Source of the DNA: Holophagae bacterium
GTDB lineage: Bacteria; Acidobacteriota; Holophagae; Acanthopleuribacterales; Acanthopleuribacteraceae
Length of the DNA: 64,000 nucleotides
Assembly (NCBI GenBank): GCA_030429565.1
Contig: JAUIFE010000005.1
Location: 62,001-126,000 of the forward strand
Direction: 5' to 3'
Both the position numbers and the translations under genes were made by a program. Shown here one piece after another: positions 26,374 through 35,805 of the stretch (its first letter is position 1; every line of letters starts with the position of its first letter). The notes beneath the pieces are model-generated. The model did no database searches. It was not told the DNA's origin and saw only the letters and a list, made by a program, of their open reading frames with translations.

Positions 26374-28215
26374 TCAGTTGTCACAGGTATGGTTTTTAAG
26401 GTAAATCTTGCGTGGATACTGCTGCTGGGTCTCTTTGGGGTTGGGCGTGTCCTCACGCACAAAGATCACCCGCAACATGCGAATGGGTTGATCGGGATGA
26501 GCCTTGTTCCAGCGTTCACAGAGATGTTTTGCAAACGGCTCGCGGTGGTCGGCGTTTTTAAGAATTTTTAGGTTCATCATGTACTTGCGCCAGCGCATGT
26601 TGGCATGCTGGTAACACACCACGTCGGGTTTTTCATAGCTGACCTCGGCGCCGTTTTTGTACAGGTCGATCTCCTTGCCGTTCTCAAGCGTTCCGGGAAT
26701 GACGAACCATCCGTCGACACGGGTTGGGTCGGGCGCGAACATGGCCCAGTACTGGTCGAGCCGAAAGAAGTAACCGAAATCGTTGTACTTCCTCGGAAAC
26801 CATGACTTGTGTTCGTTGAAGTTGACGGAACGAATGTTCCAGGCAAAAACGTACACCAGACATACTAGAGCAAAAACCTGGAAGACCCCATAGGTTTTCC
26901 AACTTTGCTTGCGGTAAGTCAAGGGACGCGTGAACTTTGAGAAAAAGCGGCGGTTGTTGGCGACGGTGCGGTACGCGCGCGTGCCCAAGCCGTGGACCGG
27001 CCCCAATCGCAACAGGGGGGTCAGCCACCGCGTCAAGATAGAAGCCGACAGCACCGCCACGACGGCGTCGAATTCGATGAAGGTTTCGTCGTCGGCGACC
27101 ACCACCCAGGAGTTTTTCTCCTGCATGAGATCGTTAATTTCGCGGCGGGTATGGGCCGGCGCAACCTGAGCGCGGGGTAAGATCAAAAACATTTTTCCCA
27201 GCAGCACGCCCTTTTTACAAAAGCCGCAATCGCCGTCGTAATACATTGCCAAACCCTCGCCCCAGCGGCCGAGGTGTTTCTCCAAAAACGACCACAATGG
27301 TCCTGGCAAATAAACGAGCCAGCCGGCCATGGAGATAAACGAAAACAGGCCGACATCCATCATCACCGCAATGCCGATGTGGAACGAACAGAAGATCAGC
27401 ACCGTCAGCGTGCGAAACTGGGCTGTAAACAGCGGAATAAAGGGGAGGAACGGGCCGCACCATTCCAGGACCATGGTCGCGCGGGTGGCGAACACATTCC
27501 ATTCGGGGAAGTTCAGCATCCAGGTGCCGAGCGGGCGCGTCCAAGCGTCGATGTTGAGCGCATAGTAAAGCGCGTTGCCGTTTTCCCATGTGGCCCCGCT
27601 CTTGAGCGCGGCGGTGAAAATATAGAGAAAGAGCATTTGTAGCAGCAAGGCTGCGCTGATTACGTTGTTGACCACCGGCGGCGGTTTGCGGTCGGTTGGG
27701 TCGAGTGCGCGGTCGACGCTGAATTGGGCGCCCATGGGAAGGAACATGCCCCAAAACAACAGCATGCGCAGGAGGGTGTCGCCGGACTGAAGCACCATCG
27801 GGTTGCGGTTGTGCAGCGAAAGTAGGAGGAACCAGCTAACGAAGGCCACCCAGCGGGTGCGGTACCCGATTAACATTAAAAAGGCGAAAAAGGCGGCAAT
27901 GGAGAACAAGCCGGCCTGCCACCAAAAGGTGTTGATGTAGATATGCGGGTTGTACCAAAACACCTTGGTGTTGCGGTAAAAAGATTGCACGAGGTCGGAA
28001 GGCATGACACCGCTGTTGGTGTAGAAGGTGGTGAGATCGGTTGCGCGCGTCCACAGATCCACCAAAATGAGCAGGGCGATCGCGATGCGGAAAAGGGCCA
28101 GCGAACGGGTGTCGATGCCGAACAGCGGTGTCGGTGACGCCGCGGTGAAGCCGTTGAACCATGACGCGGCGCCACGGCTGGGTTTTTGAACATTTTCTTT
28201 TCTTTTTTTGGACAT
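26374..28215 (-). CDS. HTTM domain protein fused to a DCC (DUF393) thiol-disulfide-like domain
   Basis: 613 residues from the ATG at 28215, which has CGAGG about nine bases upstream; a GTG 30 bases earlier is also in frame but unsupported. The first 320 residues have several transmembrane helices and the HTTM pattern, related to vitamin K-dependent gamma-carboxylase membrane domains (SLALFRIAIALLILVDLWTR, LLSLHNRNPMVLQSGDTLLR, WMLNFPEWNVFATRATMVLE). The next section starts with LAMYYDGDCGFCKKG, the DCC-family CxxC motif, followed by the VVVADDETFIEFDAVVAVL part typical of DUF393. After another helix, a soluble C-terminal domain (WAMFAPDPTRVDGWFVIPG) follows. The reaction is unknown. The operon partner is the large membrane-anchored repeat protein 12 bases downstream. 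Confidence 0.85.
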   Translation of the reverse strand: MSKKRKENVQKPSRGAASWFNGFTAASPTPLFGIDTRSLALFRIAIALLILVDLWTRATDLTTFYTNSGVMPSDLVQSFYRNTKVFWYNPHIYINTFWWQAGLFSIAAFFAFLMLIGYRTRWVAFVSWFLLLSLHNRNPMVLQSGDTLLRMLLFWGMFLPMGAQFSVDRALDPTDRKPPPVVNNVISAALLLQMLFLYIFTAALKSGATWENGNALYYALNIDAWTRPLGTWMLNFPEWNVFATRATMVLEWCGPFLPFIPLFTAQFRTLTVLIFCSFHIGIAVMMDVGLFSFISMAGWLVYLPGPLWSFLEKHLGRWGEGLAMYYDGDCGFCKKGVLLGKMFLILPRAQVAPAHTRREINDLMQEKNSWVVVADDETFIEFDAVVAVLSASILTRWLTPLLRLGPVHGLGTRAYRTVANNRRFFSKFTRPLTYRKQSWKTYGVFQVFALVCLVYVFAWNIRSVNFNEHKSWFPRKYNDFGYFFRLDQYWAMFAPDPTRVDGWFVIPGTLENGKEIDLYKNGAEVSYEKPDVVCYQHANMRWRKYMMNLKILKNADHREPFAKHLCERWNKAHPDQPIRMLRVIFVREDTPNPKETQQQYPRKIYLKNHTCDN

Positions 28216-28885
28216 GGGGGAACCTCGGTTAGCGGGAAGGCCCACCGTGGGCGGGCACGCGTATGGATCGATTGGGTTGCGCCGGGGGTGGCGCTTTCGC
28301 CCAGACGTGGCGGCCGAGAGCGGCGTCGTGCGCGCACTGCGTCGGCACAGGCTGGACGTCTAGAGCGGTTGTCGATCACCAAAGATCCTCAAGATGCGGG
28401 ACGCGTTCCCAATGGTCACCGCGAGCGGATGCGTGGGCGGTGGTGTGATAACGATAGGGTGCGTTCAAAAGCGGGCCGGGCGTGGAACAGGAGAGCAAAA
28501 AAGAATGGGGCCGGTCGCCTGAACAGCGGATCATCCAGGGCGGCCGCATGAAAGGTTCTTTAGATGTTGCAAGAGTTTACCTTGGATTCCAAGCCGCCGT
28601 CGCCAAAAAAAGCGGTGGCGCGCGCTAAATCACATCGGGCGTGGCAGCGTGGCGTCCCTATCCTGCTTGCCGTCCCGCTAAATATTGATACACGCGCCGC
28701 GTGGACAGTGGCATAATAGGCGCAACCATCCTTTTCAGAATCCATAAAACCAGGGGACCCCGTGATTTGCAGACGTGTGTTTGTGGTTACGCGTGCTGTT
28801 TTCACGGCTCACTCCATGTTTTCGGTTGCCTGATTTGCAGCGCGCGCGGCCGCCCTAAAACTAAACCGCGATCCCCGTTGCGTCG
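28216..28885 (+). other. 670-base intergenic region, nothing recognised
   Basis: It lies between the divergent HTTM-DCC and STAND genes. It contains a CACGCG/CGCGTG palindrome near 28690 and several short ORFs without ribosome-binding sites. No repeat-family copy, RNA gene or clear promoter could be supported. Confidence 0.4.
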
Positions 28886-31800
28886 ATGGTTTCCCTAAAG
28901 AACACTTTGCTTTACATGGGTCGGTTGCTTATGACGCCTGCGCTGGTTTCTCTCCATAACCCTTTTAAAATGCTGGATTCTTTCACTGAATCAGACCGCT
29001 CCGCCTTTTTCGGCCGCGAGGAAGACGGCCGCCAGTTGGTGCGCGCGACGACCAGCTACCACGCCACGTTGTTGCTCGGTGAATCCGGTGTCGGCAAGAC
29101 CTCACTGATTGACGTTGCCCTCATGCGGCCCTTGCTGGCGCGCGATGATTTGTTTGTGATTGAAACCACTTGCGGTCCCGACTTGCTCGACCGCTTCTCG
29201 CACAGTTTGCGCACCTTGCTCGACGAGAACTGGCAGCGCTGGTTTAAGGAACTCAAGCAGGTTACCTGGGAAAGCCTCACCGAATTCCTGCGGGCCTTCA
29301 CGATTGAGCGCAACCACAACGTGGTGTTGATTTTCGACGGCTTGGAAGCTTTGTTTTGCAACACCTTCAGCGAACAAGACCGCAAGCAGTTTTTCCAGTT
29401 TCTGAGCATGATCGAGGTCGGCAACGATCGCATGCACGTGCTGGCCTCGCTCGACAGCGCCTGGTTGGCCGATTTGTATCGCTACGCCAAACTGGTGCCC
29501 GCGCTGCTGGCCAACACCCTGGTTTTGGAACGGCTCAGTTGGGATCAAGCGCGCCACGCGATCGACGAACCCTTTTCCGCCGCCGGTTTCCCGCTGGAAG
29601 CCGGGCTCTCGCGCAAGATTTACGAAGACAGTGTGCGCCTCGCCGGCGACGGTTTGAAACGGCCGCGTACCACCGATTTACAGTGGGTCTGTGGGTTGTT
29701 CTTCGAAGTGGTGTCGCGCGAAGATCGCCCTCCCACGATTGACCGCTATCGCCAATGCGGCGGGGCCGCCGGTCTGATTCAAACCTATTTCAAAGAGTTG
29801 TTCGGTCTTCCCGAGAGCGAGCGACGTTTTCTCAGTGAACTGCTGTTGGCGCGTTTGGTGTTGCCGGGTTTTGATGTGAGCGAACTGGACAAGCAGAAGA
29901 TCCTATGGATTTTCAGTGGGGTCGAGGCATCCGAGGAAGTGCTTGAAGGCGTCTTGCGCGATTGGTCGGCCGCGCGTTTCCTGCGTTTCGACGCCGATTC
30001 CAACACCTATCGTTTACGGCACCCGGTTCTCAAAGACCACATGGACGGCTTTTTGGGATTGTCGGCGCGTTTGACGCGCTTGCAACTGGAACTGTCGCAA
30101 CGGGCGCGCGGCCGCGCCGGTGAGGTTTACGAGTTCAGCCTACACAAGCTCGAACCCTATTTCCGCTATCGCAAAGTGCTGATGTGGACGCCCGACGAGC
30201 TGCGCACGATTTACTTTTCGGCGCTGAAACAGGGGTTTCCGGCCTATTGGTGGGAAACCTTGTTGCGTCGCAAGCTCGGGGATCGCGGCTTTTTGGAAGT
30301 GCTGACCCACGAATTTGGTGAATGCGATCAACCGCAACTGATGCAGGGGATTTGCGGGCAACTGGCCAAGCTCGACCCCAAATCTTTCGACAGCTCCGCC
30401 GGTAATTTTGACAAACAAGTGCTGCGCCTCGCCGCATCAACCCAACAGCCGGCGTCGGTGCGCGTTGCCTTGCTGAACTTGGCCCGTGCTTGGAACATGG
30501 CGCCGCAAAACAAACACTACCAACTGTATTTGTTCGTTGAAGAGCGCCTTGAATTGCGGCTCGCCTTTTTCGAATGGGTGGCGGCTGGTAACGGCCTCGA
30601 TGAAGTGGCCCTGCTCAAGAAATGGCACAACATGGTCGAGAGTCAGGATCCGCTCGGCGATGGCGAAAACCAACAGGTCGTCACGCATATGGTCGCCCTG
30701 TTACAGCGTTACGATGAAGGGATTGAAGCACTTGGCGAGGTATTGATGTTGCAGGAAGACGGCGACACTCACCTCAACCTCAACTTGGTGTTGCCGCTAC
30801 TGGCCGGCTTTCCCGGGATTGATCCCGAAACACTGCATCAGTATTGTTTGCGCGCTTTTGACCAGCAAATCGCCATTCGGCGCGAGGTGCACGCGCCCTC
30901 ACGCGAGCTGGTTATCGATTTCCTCAAGGCGCACGCCGCCGACGATCTGTTTTCCGATATCTGGGGTCGGCTGAGCGAAACTTACCCGCTCAGTGACGAC
31001 ATCCTCGGCCTCGCCGTGGCTTTGGTCGGCGAGCAACATCATCCGTTGTTGATGATGTCGCTTTACGACGAGGACGACATCATTCGCCATAACGCCAAGC
31101 GGTTGCTGTTGGCGCTGGGTACCCCGCCGTCGTTGATCGCGCTGGACTCGCCGGTTCCCACCGAGGAAAAACCCTGGGAAGCGCGGGCCGTGCTGCTGCG
31201 CTGTTATCTAGCCAATGGCGATGCGGGCGATTTGCCGGAGGGTTTCCAGAGTCCGGCCCAGTTGGAGAGCAATACCGAGGTTATGTGGGCCCAGGAATAC
31301 CTGACCGCCTACTTTGAATCGCGACCGCCGCAGGCCGAATGGGTGGCCATGTTGGACGCCTTCGGTGAGCATTTGGCCGCGCGCAACCAAGCGCTGTTGC
31401 CCGAACTCAAGCTGCTCGATATGCAGGATTGGGCGAGCAAGGCTTGGCGTCGCATCGGCGGCCACTGGCGACGCGGCCTTAGCGCCATTACCAAACAATC
31501 GGCGGTGCTGTTCGGCGAAAACGCCAAGGAAGATATTCGTTTGCGTTTGGCCAAAATGCGCGCCGCCATGCAGGATTGGGTCAGCAGTGCCCAGCGCGTG
31601 TACGGCACCTTGGACCAAAACCGCGCCGTAACCATGCGGCTGATTCTCAAAAAGTTGGGCAATTTACTCAAATCTTTGGACGAAAAACACGAGCAGTTTG
31701 AAGGCTACTGTCGGCGCATCGATTTGGCGCCGCTGGCCAACCGCCATCTGCGCAGTTTTCTCGAATCGGAACTGATCGGCTTCTGGGAATTACACTCGCA

Positions 31801-32596
31801 AAACCTGCACTTCTTGCACGAACGTCTGCGCGCGCCCGGTGAAACCGAGGATTCGGTGACTTGGACCCAACTGGTCGCCGATTTCGGCGCGATTGTCGAT
31901 CAATCGGCGGCTGATATCGAATTCTGGCGTGATTGTTTGCCGCAACTGCGCGACCGCGAAACGCTCGAGTGTTTGCTGCTCAATCACCGTGGCTTTCTGC
32001 AGGTGCGCCGCACCATGCTTTCACGCTTGGGTGAAGCCGGCGGTGACGAACCCTGGGTGCGCGATTACCTGATGGCCCAGTTTGGCAAAACCAAAACCGA
32101 ATTTGACGACCTTGAATGGCGCACCATTATTAAAGGGTTGGCCGGCTCGAGCGAGTCGGAACTGGCCGATCGCCTCAGTCTGGCGATTCAGACCCACAAA
32201 GGGTTGGAACCGCAAATTCTCGAGGCCCTGTGCAACATGGGTTCGCTGGAATTGGTCGACGACGAACAGCTAAGTGCGATTCTGCTGCATCCCAAAACGG
32301 AAATCCGCGAGGCGGTCATTCCCATTCTCATTAAAGCGCGACCCGATCTGCTGCGCAGCAACGCCGACCGCATGATTCAAATCGGCGAAGAATCGTCGAT
32401 TTACCTGTTGCTGGCGGCCCTGGCCGAAGTCGGTACCGTTGCCGAGCTGCGTTTGTTCCTGGGCCATCGCGGCTTGCTGGTCAACGGTTTGTGGGTGGCG
32501 ACACAAAAAACGATGGGGGCTGTGATTCAAAAAACGGTGACGGCCGACAAACGCTGGTTCGAATCGGGTGGGCTGAAAAGCCTGCAAGGCGGCTAA
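28886..32596 (+). CDS. large STAND-type NTPase with helical-repeat C-terminus
   Basis: 1236 residues. The NTPase starts almost at once: entry motif FFGREEDGRQL at 41-51, Walker A GESGVGKTS at 65-73 and Walker B VVLIFDGLE at 146-154. It continues with a winged-helix-like segment to about residue 390. The remaining 840 residues are almost wholly alpha-helical, with HEAT-like repeats (ALCNMGSLELVDDEQLSAIL, EAVIPILIKARPDLL). There is no N-terminal effector domain and no membrane segment, so it should be cytoplasmic. STAND proteins act as nucleotide-switched oligomerising sensors in signalling and, in some families, in phage defence. Without an effector domain or defence neighbours the role is open. 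The start is uncertain: ATG at 28886, 28916 or 28931, none with a good ribosome-binding site. Confidence 0.8.
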   Translation: MVSLKNTLLYMGRLLMTPALVSLHNPFKMLDSFTESDRSAFFGREEDGRQLVRATTSYHATLLLGESGVGKTSLIDVALMRPLLARDDLFVIETTCGPDLLDRFSHSLRTLLDENWQRWFKELKQVTWESLTEFLRAFTIERNHNVVLIFDGLEALFCNTFSEQDRKQFFQFLSMIEVGNDRMHVLASLDSAWLADLYRYAKLVPALLANTLVLERLSWDQARHAIDEPFSAAGFPLEAGLSRKIYEDSVRLAGDGLKRPRTTDLQWVCGLFFEVVSREDRPPTIDRYRQCGGAAGLIQTYFKELFGLPESERRFLSELLLARLVLPGFDVSELDKQKILWIFSGVEASEEVLEGVLRDWSAARFLRFDADSNTYRLRHPVLKDHMDGFLGLSARLTRLQLELSQRARGRAGEVYEFSLHKLEPYFRYRKVLMWTPDELRTIYFSALKQGFPAYWWETLLRRKLGDRGFLEVLTHEFGECDQPQLMQGICGQLAKLDPKSFDSSAGNFDKQVLRLAASTQQPASVRVALLNLARAWNMAPQNKHYQLYLFVEERLELRLAFFEWVAAGNGLDEVALLKKWHNMVESQDPLGDGENQQVVTHMVALLQRYDEGIEALGEVLMLQEDGDTHLNLNLVLPLLAGFPGIDPETLHQYCLRAFDQQIAIRREVHAPSRELVIDFLKAHAADDLFSDIWGRLSETYPLSDDILGLAVALVGEQHHPLLMMSLYDEDDIIRHNAKRLLLALGTPPSLIALDSPVPTEEKPWEARAVLLRCYLANGDAGDLPEGFQSPAQLESNTEVMWAQEYLTAYFESRPPQAEWVAMLDAFGEHLAARNQALLPELKLLDMQDWASKAWRRIGGHWRRGLSAITKQSAVLFGENAKEDIRLRLAKMRAAMQDWVSSAQRVYGTLDQNRAVTMRLILKKLGNLLKSLDEKHEQFEGYCRRIDLAPLANRHLRSFLESELIGFWELHSQNLHFLHERLRAPGETEDSVTWTQLVADFGAIVDQSAADIEFWRDCLPQLRDRETLECLLLNHRGFLQVRRTMLSRLGEAGGDEPWVRDYLMAQFGKTKTEFDDLEWRTIIKGLAGSSESELADRLSLAIQTHKGLEPQILEALCNMGSLELVDDEQLSAILLHPKTEIREAVIPILIKARPDLLRSNADRMIQIGEESSIYLLLAALAEVGTVAELRLFLGHRGLLVNGLWVATQKTMGAVIQKTVTADKRWFESGGLKSLQGG

Positions 32597-32626
32597 AGCA
32601 GTTACCCGGTAAGACGTCATAATAAA

Positions 32627-32656
32627 TTGAACTTGCCGATCCAACGCGTTTAGAAT
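32627..32656 (+). promoter_or_regulatory. putative sigma-70 type promoter for the GNAT gene
   Basis: TTGAAC (32627-32632) and TAGAAT (32651-32656) with an 18-base spacer, 35 bases before the GTG start. Confidence 0.5.
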
Positions 32657-32690
32657 GAGTCAATTTTGCTTATTCTGAAGGCCGAGGACG

Positions 32691-33287
32691 GTGCTCTTGT
32701 CACAAAATTACGACAGTCAACGATTGAACCAACTGGAAATCAAAACGCCGCGTTTACTGCTGCGCCGCATTAACGACGCCGACTTTGAGGCGCAACTGGA
32801 ACAGGAACGCGACCCACGCATCATGCGGTTTATTCGCGAGGTGCCCAGCTTGGCGCACGCCCAGGAACGGGTGCGTGGCTTTATTGCGCCGTGGTCCGGC
32901 AAAGACATGGATTGGCTGTGTTTTACGATTGCCGCCGTCGACTTGGACGGCTTTGCGGTCGGTGCGGTTTTGGGCGCTATGGTCTTCCGCCTAACCGAAC
33001 AGCGCTTAGACATCGGTGAGTTCGGCTACCGCGTCAACGTGGCTTGCCAAGGGAAAGGCATTGGCTACGAGGCGAGTCAGGCCCTGGTTGACGCCGTTTT
33101 TCGCGAAACACCGCTGCACAAAATCGTCGCCAAGTGCGTCGCGTCGAACGTGCCTTCATGGCGCATTATGGAAAAGGTCGGCATGCAACGCGAAGGTGTT
33201 TTGCGCGACGAGGCCGACGCCGACGGCAAACGCGAGGATTTGCTGGTTTACGGCCTGCTGCGTCGCGAATGGGAACAAACCCGCTAA
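32691..33287 (+). CDS. GNAT N-acetyltransferase (RimJ/RimL type)
   Basis: 198 residues. It opens with the RimJ/RimL-type strand LEIKTPRLLLRRINDADFEA. The acetyl-CoA loop is present as VACQGKGIGYEASQALVDAVF (Q/R-x-x-G-x-G/A), and the closing segment NVPSWRIMEKVGMQREGVLR is the classic N-x-x-S-x-x-x-x-E-K-x-G-F/M signature. The predicted reaction is transfer of acetyl from acetyl-CoA to an amino group of a protein N-terminus or small molecule; the substrate is not predictable. The GTG start has GAGGAC upstream. Its own promoter-like sequence and terminator make it a single-gene unit. Confidence 0.88.
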   Translation: MLLSQNYDSQRLNQLEIKTPRLLLRRINDADFEAQLEQERDPRIMRFIREVPSLAHAQERVRGFIAPWSGKDMDWLCFTIAAVDLDGFAVGAVLGAMVFRLTEQRLDIGEFGYRVNVACQGKGIGYEASQALVDAVFRETPLHKIVAKCVASNVPSWRIMEKVGMQREGVLRDEADADGKREDLLVYGLLRREWEQTR

Positions 33288-33292
33288 AACAA

Positions 33293-33328
33293 AACGACCC
33301 GGTGTGAACCGGGTCGTTGGTGTTTTAC
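33293..33328. terminator. terminator between convergent genes
   Basis: AACGACCCGGT (33293-33303) and ACCGGGTCGTT (33308-33318) form a perfect 11-bp stem with a GTGA loop, followed by GGTGTTTTA. On the minus strand an AAAA-rich flank gives a U-run as well, so it can serve both directions. Confidence 0.85.
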
Positions 33329-34563
33329 TTGGGCTGTTCTTCGTGGCGCCACTGTTGGATTTGGTTCCAAAAGTGTTCGGTGAAGGTTTCGATTTCGTGG
33401 TGTGGGTAGAGGCTGGCGACTTTCTCGCGGACCGCTTGCTTGGCGCGATCCGTGGCGAAGAAGTTCCAGGTGACCTCGTCCAAGTGGCTGAGGTGGCGGT
33501 CGCAGAACTCTTCAAACCGTTCGGTTTCGAAGTGTTGTTCGGCCAGTTGGGCGTAGGCCTCAAACTTCTCATCTTGGGGAATATCGCTGTCGGCGATATC
33601 GAAGTACGGCTGCCAGTTTTGGTTGAGGCGCATTTTGCGGCCGGTGGTGGCGCAGAAGATCGCCCAACGAATGTTGGCTTTGATGTACCAGGGGAAGTGC
33701 CAGTGCAGCGAGGTAACCTGCGAGTCGGGGCAGGGGTTGGCGTAGTCGATGGGGTGCCATACGCCGTCTTTGCTCAAAGCCTCGCAGGAGTTGAAGTCCC
33801 ACAGGAAAAAGGCGTTGATGATCAGCGTGCACTTGCGCAGCCAATCTTGATCGGCGGTCGAGAGTTGCGGATGACCGGTGACGTAGCGGCCGTGCAGCGG
33901 GGCGCTGGGATCGTAGTTGATCAGCTTGACCTGGGGACCCAGGCCGACGCAGCGCATGAAGTGTTCGTAGGGCGAGACAGCCGCTTGCAGGTGCATGACG
34001 TTTTTGCCGCTTTGCTCGTAGGACGTGCGCAGCTCGCCTTCGTTGTCGATTTTGCTGACGCCGACCCAGCCGCCGCCGTCGTAGGGTTTCATGAACAGCG
34101 GGTAGTCGAGATCGCGGCCAATGCTGCCTAAATCAAAGAGTTTGGCGTAATTGCGCAAGGTGTATTCGAGGTCTTTGGAGCGCTCGTAACTTTTGGGCGG
34201 CACCATCCAGGTGCGTGGGATCGGCAGACCCAGACGCATCATGGCGCAGTAGGTGGTTTGTTTTTCCATCGACTGCACGGCCCAGGGATTGTTCAACACG
34301 TACAAGTCGTTGAGCAGGACCGATTTTTTGATCCACTCGCGGCTGGTGTGGTACCAGTGGGTCAGGCGGTCGAGCACGACCGAATACTTACACGGCTGCT
34401 GCAAGTCATAGGGTTCGATCATGACCCGTTCGACTTGGAAATTGACGTTGTCGCCGCCAAAGGGGATCGACAGTTTCATCTCGCGCAGGATTTCTTCAAA
34501 GCAAATGGGCCAACAAATATCGGCGCCCAGAGAGAGGCCTATCGTTTTGGTGACGTTTCCCAT
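33325..34563 (-). CDS. ATP-grasp family enzyme of unknown substrate
   Basis: 412 residues; ATG at 34563 with AAGGAG eight bases upstream. The ATP-grasp fold is shown by YPLFMKPYDGGGWVGVSKID (phosphate-binding loop and the Lys that contacts ATP) and by the metal-binding end HPIDYANPCPDSQ. ATP-grasp enzymes activate a carboxylate as acyl phosphate and join it to an amine or thiol. Nothing identifies the substrates here. It is the third gene of a minus-strand operon after an S51-like peptidase and a Fes-like esterase, 108 bases from the esterase. An amide- or ester-bonded product made here and trimmed by the hydrolases is a reasonable inference. The last 100 residues are helical and lack a known domain. 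Confidence 0.8.
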   Translation of the reverse strand: MGNVTKTIGLSLGADICWPICFEEILREMKLSIPFGGDNVNFQVERVMIEPYDLQQPCKYSVVLDRLTHWYHTSREWIKKSVLLNDLYVLNNPWAVQSMEKQTTYCAMMRLGLPIPRTWMVPPKSYERSKDLEYTLRNYAKLFDLGSIGRDLDYPLFMKPYDGGGWVGVSKIDNEGELRTSYEQSGKNVMHLQAAVSPYEHFMRCVGLGPQVKLINYDPSAPLHGRYVTGHPQLSTADQDWLRKCTLIINAFFLWDFNSCEALSKDGVWHPIDYANPCPDSQVTSLHWHFPWYIKANIRWAIFCATTGRKMRLNQNWQPYFDIADSDIPQDEKFEAYAQLAEQHFETERFEEFCDRHLSHLDEVTWNFFATDRAKQAVREKVASLYPHHEIETFTEHFWNQIQQWRHEEQPK

Positions 34564-34671
34564 TAGGAAAACTCCTTGTGTGGTTCTTGGATCAGGGATT
34601 GCGGTGCGGGCGCGCCCGTGGCCGGCATCGGCGGACAGCGACGTCGCCGCGCGCGGGCCGGGGCCGGCGCG

Positions 34672-35805
34672 TTATTCGTAGACCATCCAAAGGGGTCCGG
34701 GGAACAGCCATGAAAGTCCTTCACGTAGGCGATCACGCCAGTTTTCCCAGTTATGTCCGTCACGAGCTTCGACGTATCTTACCATCATTCCCGAGGCCTG
34801 GAGCAAGGGAACCAGGCTGCGGTTTTCGTAAATTAACGACTCGTAGGTGCCGCAACTGACGAAGAGTTTTTCGGCCGGCTTGCCTGGCTTATCGCGGAAA
34901 TCGTTGACGAACGGCACGATCGGGTCAAAGGCCGGGCCGCGCTTGTGCTGGCCGATATCGGTAAAGGCAAACGAGCCCGATTGCAGCAGCAAGCGACCAA
35001 ACACATTTTGGTTGCGCCAGGCCGTGTACATCGAGGCGACCGCGCCGAAAGAGGCGCCCATCAGGCCGCGCGCCGCCGGTCGGCTTTCTATCGGATAATT
35101 CTGTTCCATAAAGGGCAGGACGTCGCCGACGATGAAATCGGCGTGGCGTTGATCGGCGGCGTACTCGCGCAGACGGTCGCCCGACTGGGTCAGCGCGACA
35201 ATCATCGGCGAGACTTCCAAACGGTGGATGAGGTTATCGAGCACTGTTTGCAGGGCCGCGTAACGCAGGTAATCGAGGCCGTCGTGGACGATCAGCAGCG
35301 GGTACTGACGGGTGCGGCGGAAGCGGGCGGGGAGGTACACGGAAATGCGGCGGTCACCGAGATTGGTGTCGCGCAGCAGGTGTTCCTCAATCGCGCCCGG
35401 GCGCGCGTCGCTGTCCTGGTAGGACCACTCCGGGGTTTCGTAACCGGTGGTTTGGCAAACGGAGTTAAAGCCGAACGGATCGCGTGCGACTTGTGGGTTG
35501 TAAGGATCGTGAACCCAGTGGTTTTTACCACCCATGTGGACGTTGAATTTGTATTCGATACGGCTGCGTTTGGGCAGATCGAGCGTCAAGTACCACAGGT
35601 CGGTTTCCTTGAGGCGCAGGAACGGCTGCGAGGACTCGAGGCCGAACACCCAGTGCATGAGGTGGACGCTGTCGACGTTGCCGCGAAAGACGAAGGTGAT
35701 CGAGGCGCCTTCGACCAATGGGAAATCATGACTTTCAATAAAGGCGTCGAGATCGGCCTCGGTGACGGTTTCTAATTCTTCTAATGCGCGAATCGCCAGC
35801 GTCAT
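34672..35805 (-). CDS. esterase of the enterochelin-esterase/EstD type (alpha/beta hydrolase)
   Basis: 377 residues. The N-terminal 115 residues form an early-set (CBM48/Fes-N-like) beta-sandwich (ASITFVFRGNVDSVHLMHWV, RIEYKFNVHMGGKNHWVHDP). The hydrolase part holds RISVYLPARF, PLLIVHDGLDYL, the nucleophile elbow GLMGASFGAVAS (Ser in GASFG) and the catalytic His in RDGHNWENWRD. Together they show a Fes/esterase D-like ester hydrolase. No signal peptide is present, so it acts in the cytoplasm. The ATG overlaps the TGA of the upstream S51-like gene (ATGA), which indicates translational coupling. Siderophore genes are absent here, so enterobactin hydrolysis is unlikely. The substrate may be the product of the neighbouring ATP-grasp enzyme. 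Confidence 0.85.
   Translation of the reverse strand: MTLAIRALEELETVTEADLDAFIESHDFPLVEGASITFVFRGNVDSVHLMHWVFGLESSQPFLRLKETDLWYLTLDLPKRSRIEYKFNVHMGGKNHWVHDPYNPQVARDPFGFNSVCQTTGYETPEWSYQDSDARPGAIEEHLLRDTNLGDRRISVYLPARFRRTRQYPLLIVHDGLDYLRYAALQTVLDNLIHRLEVSPMIVALTQSGDRLREYAADQRHADFIVGDVLPFMEQNYPIESRPAARGLMGASFGAVASMYTAWRNQNVFGRLLLQSGSFAFTDIGQHKRGPAFDPIVPFVNDFRDKPGKPAEKLFVSCGTYESLIYENRSLVPLLQASGMMVRYVEARDGHNWENWRDRLREGLSWLFPGPLWMVYE

Noticed and set aside
28886..32596. Avs-type anti-phage STAND protein
   Set aside because: No N-terminal nuclease or other effector and no defence neighbours; kept only as a generic STAND NTPase.
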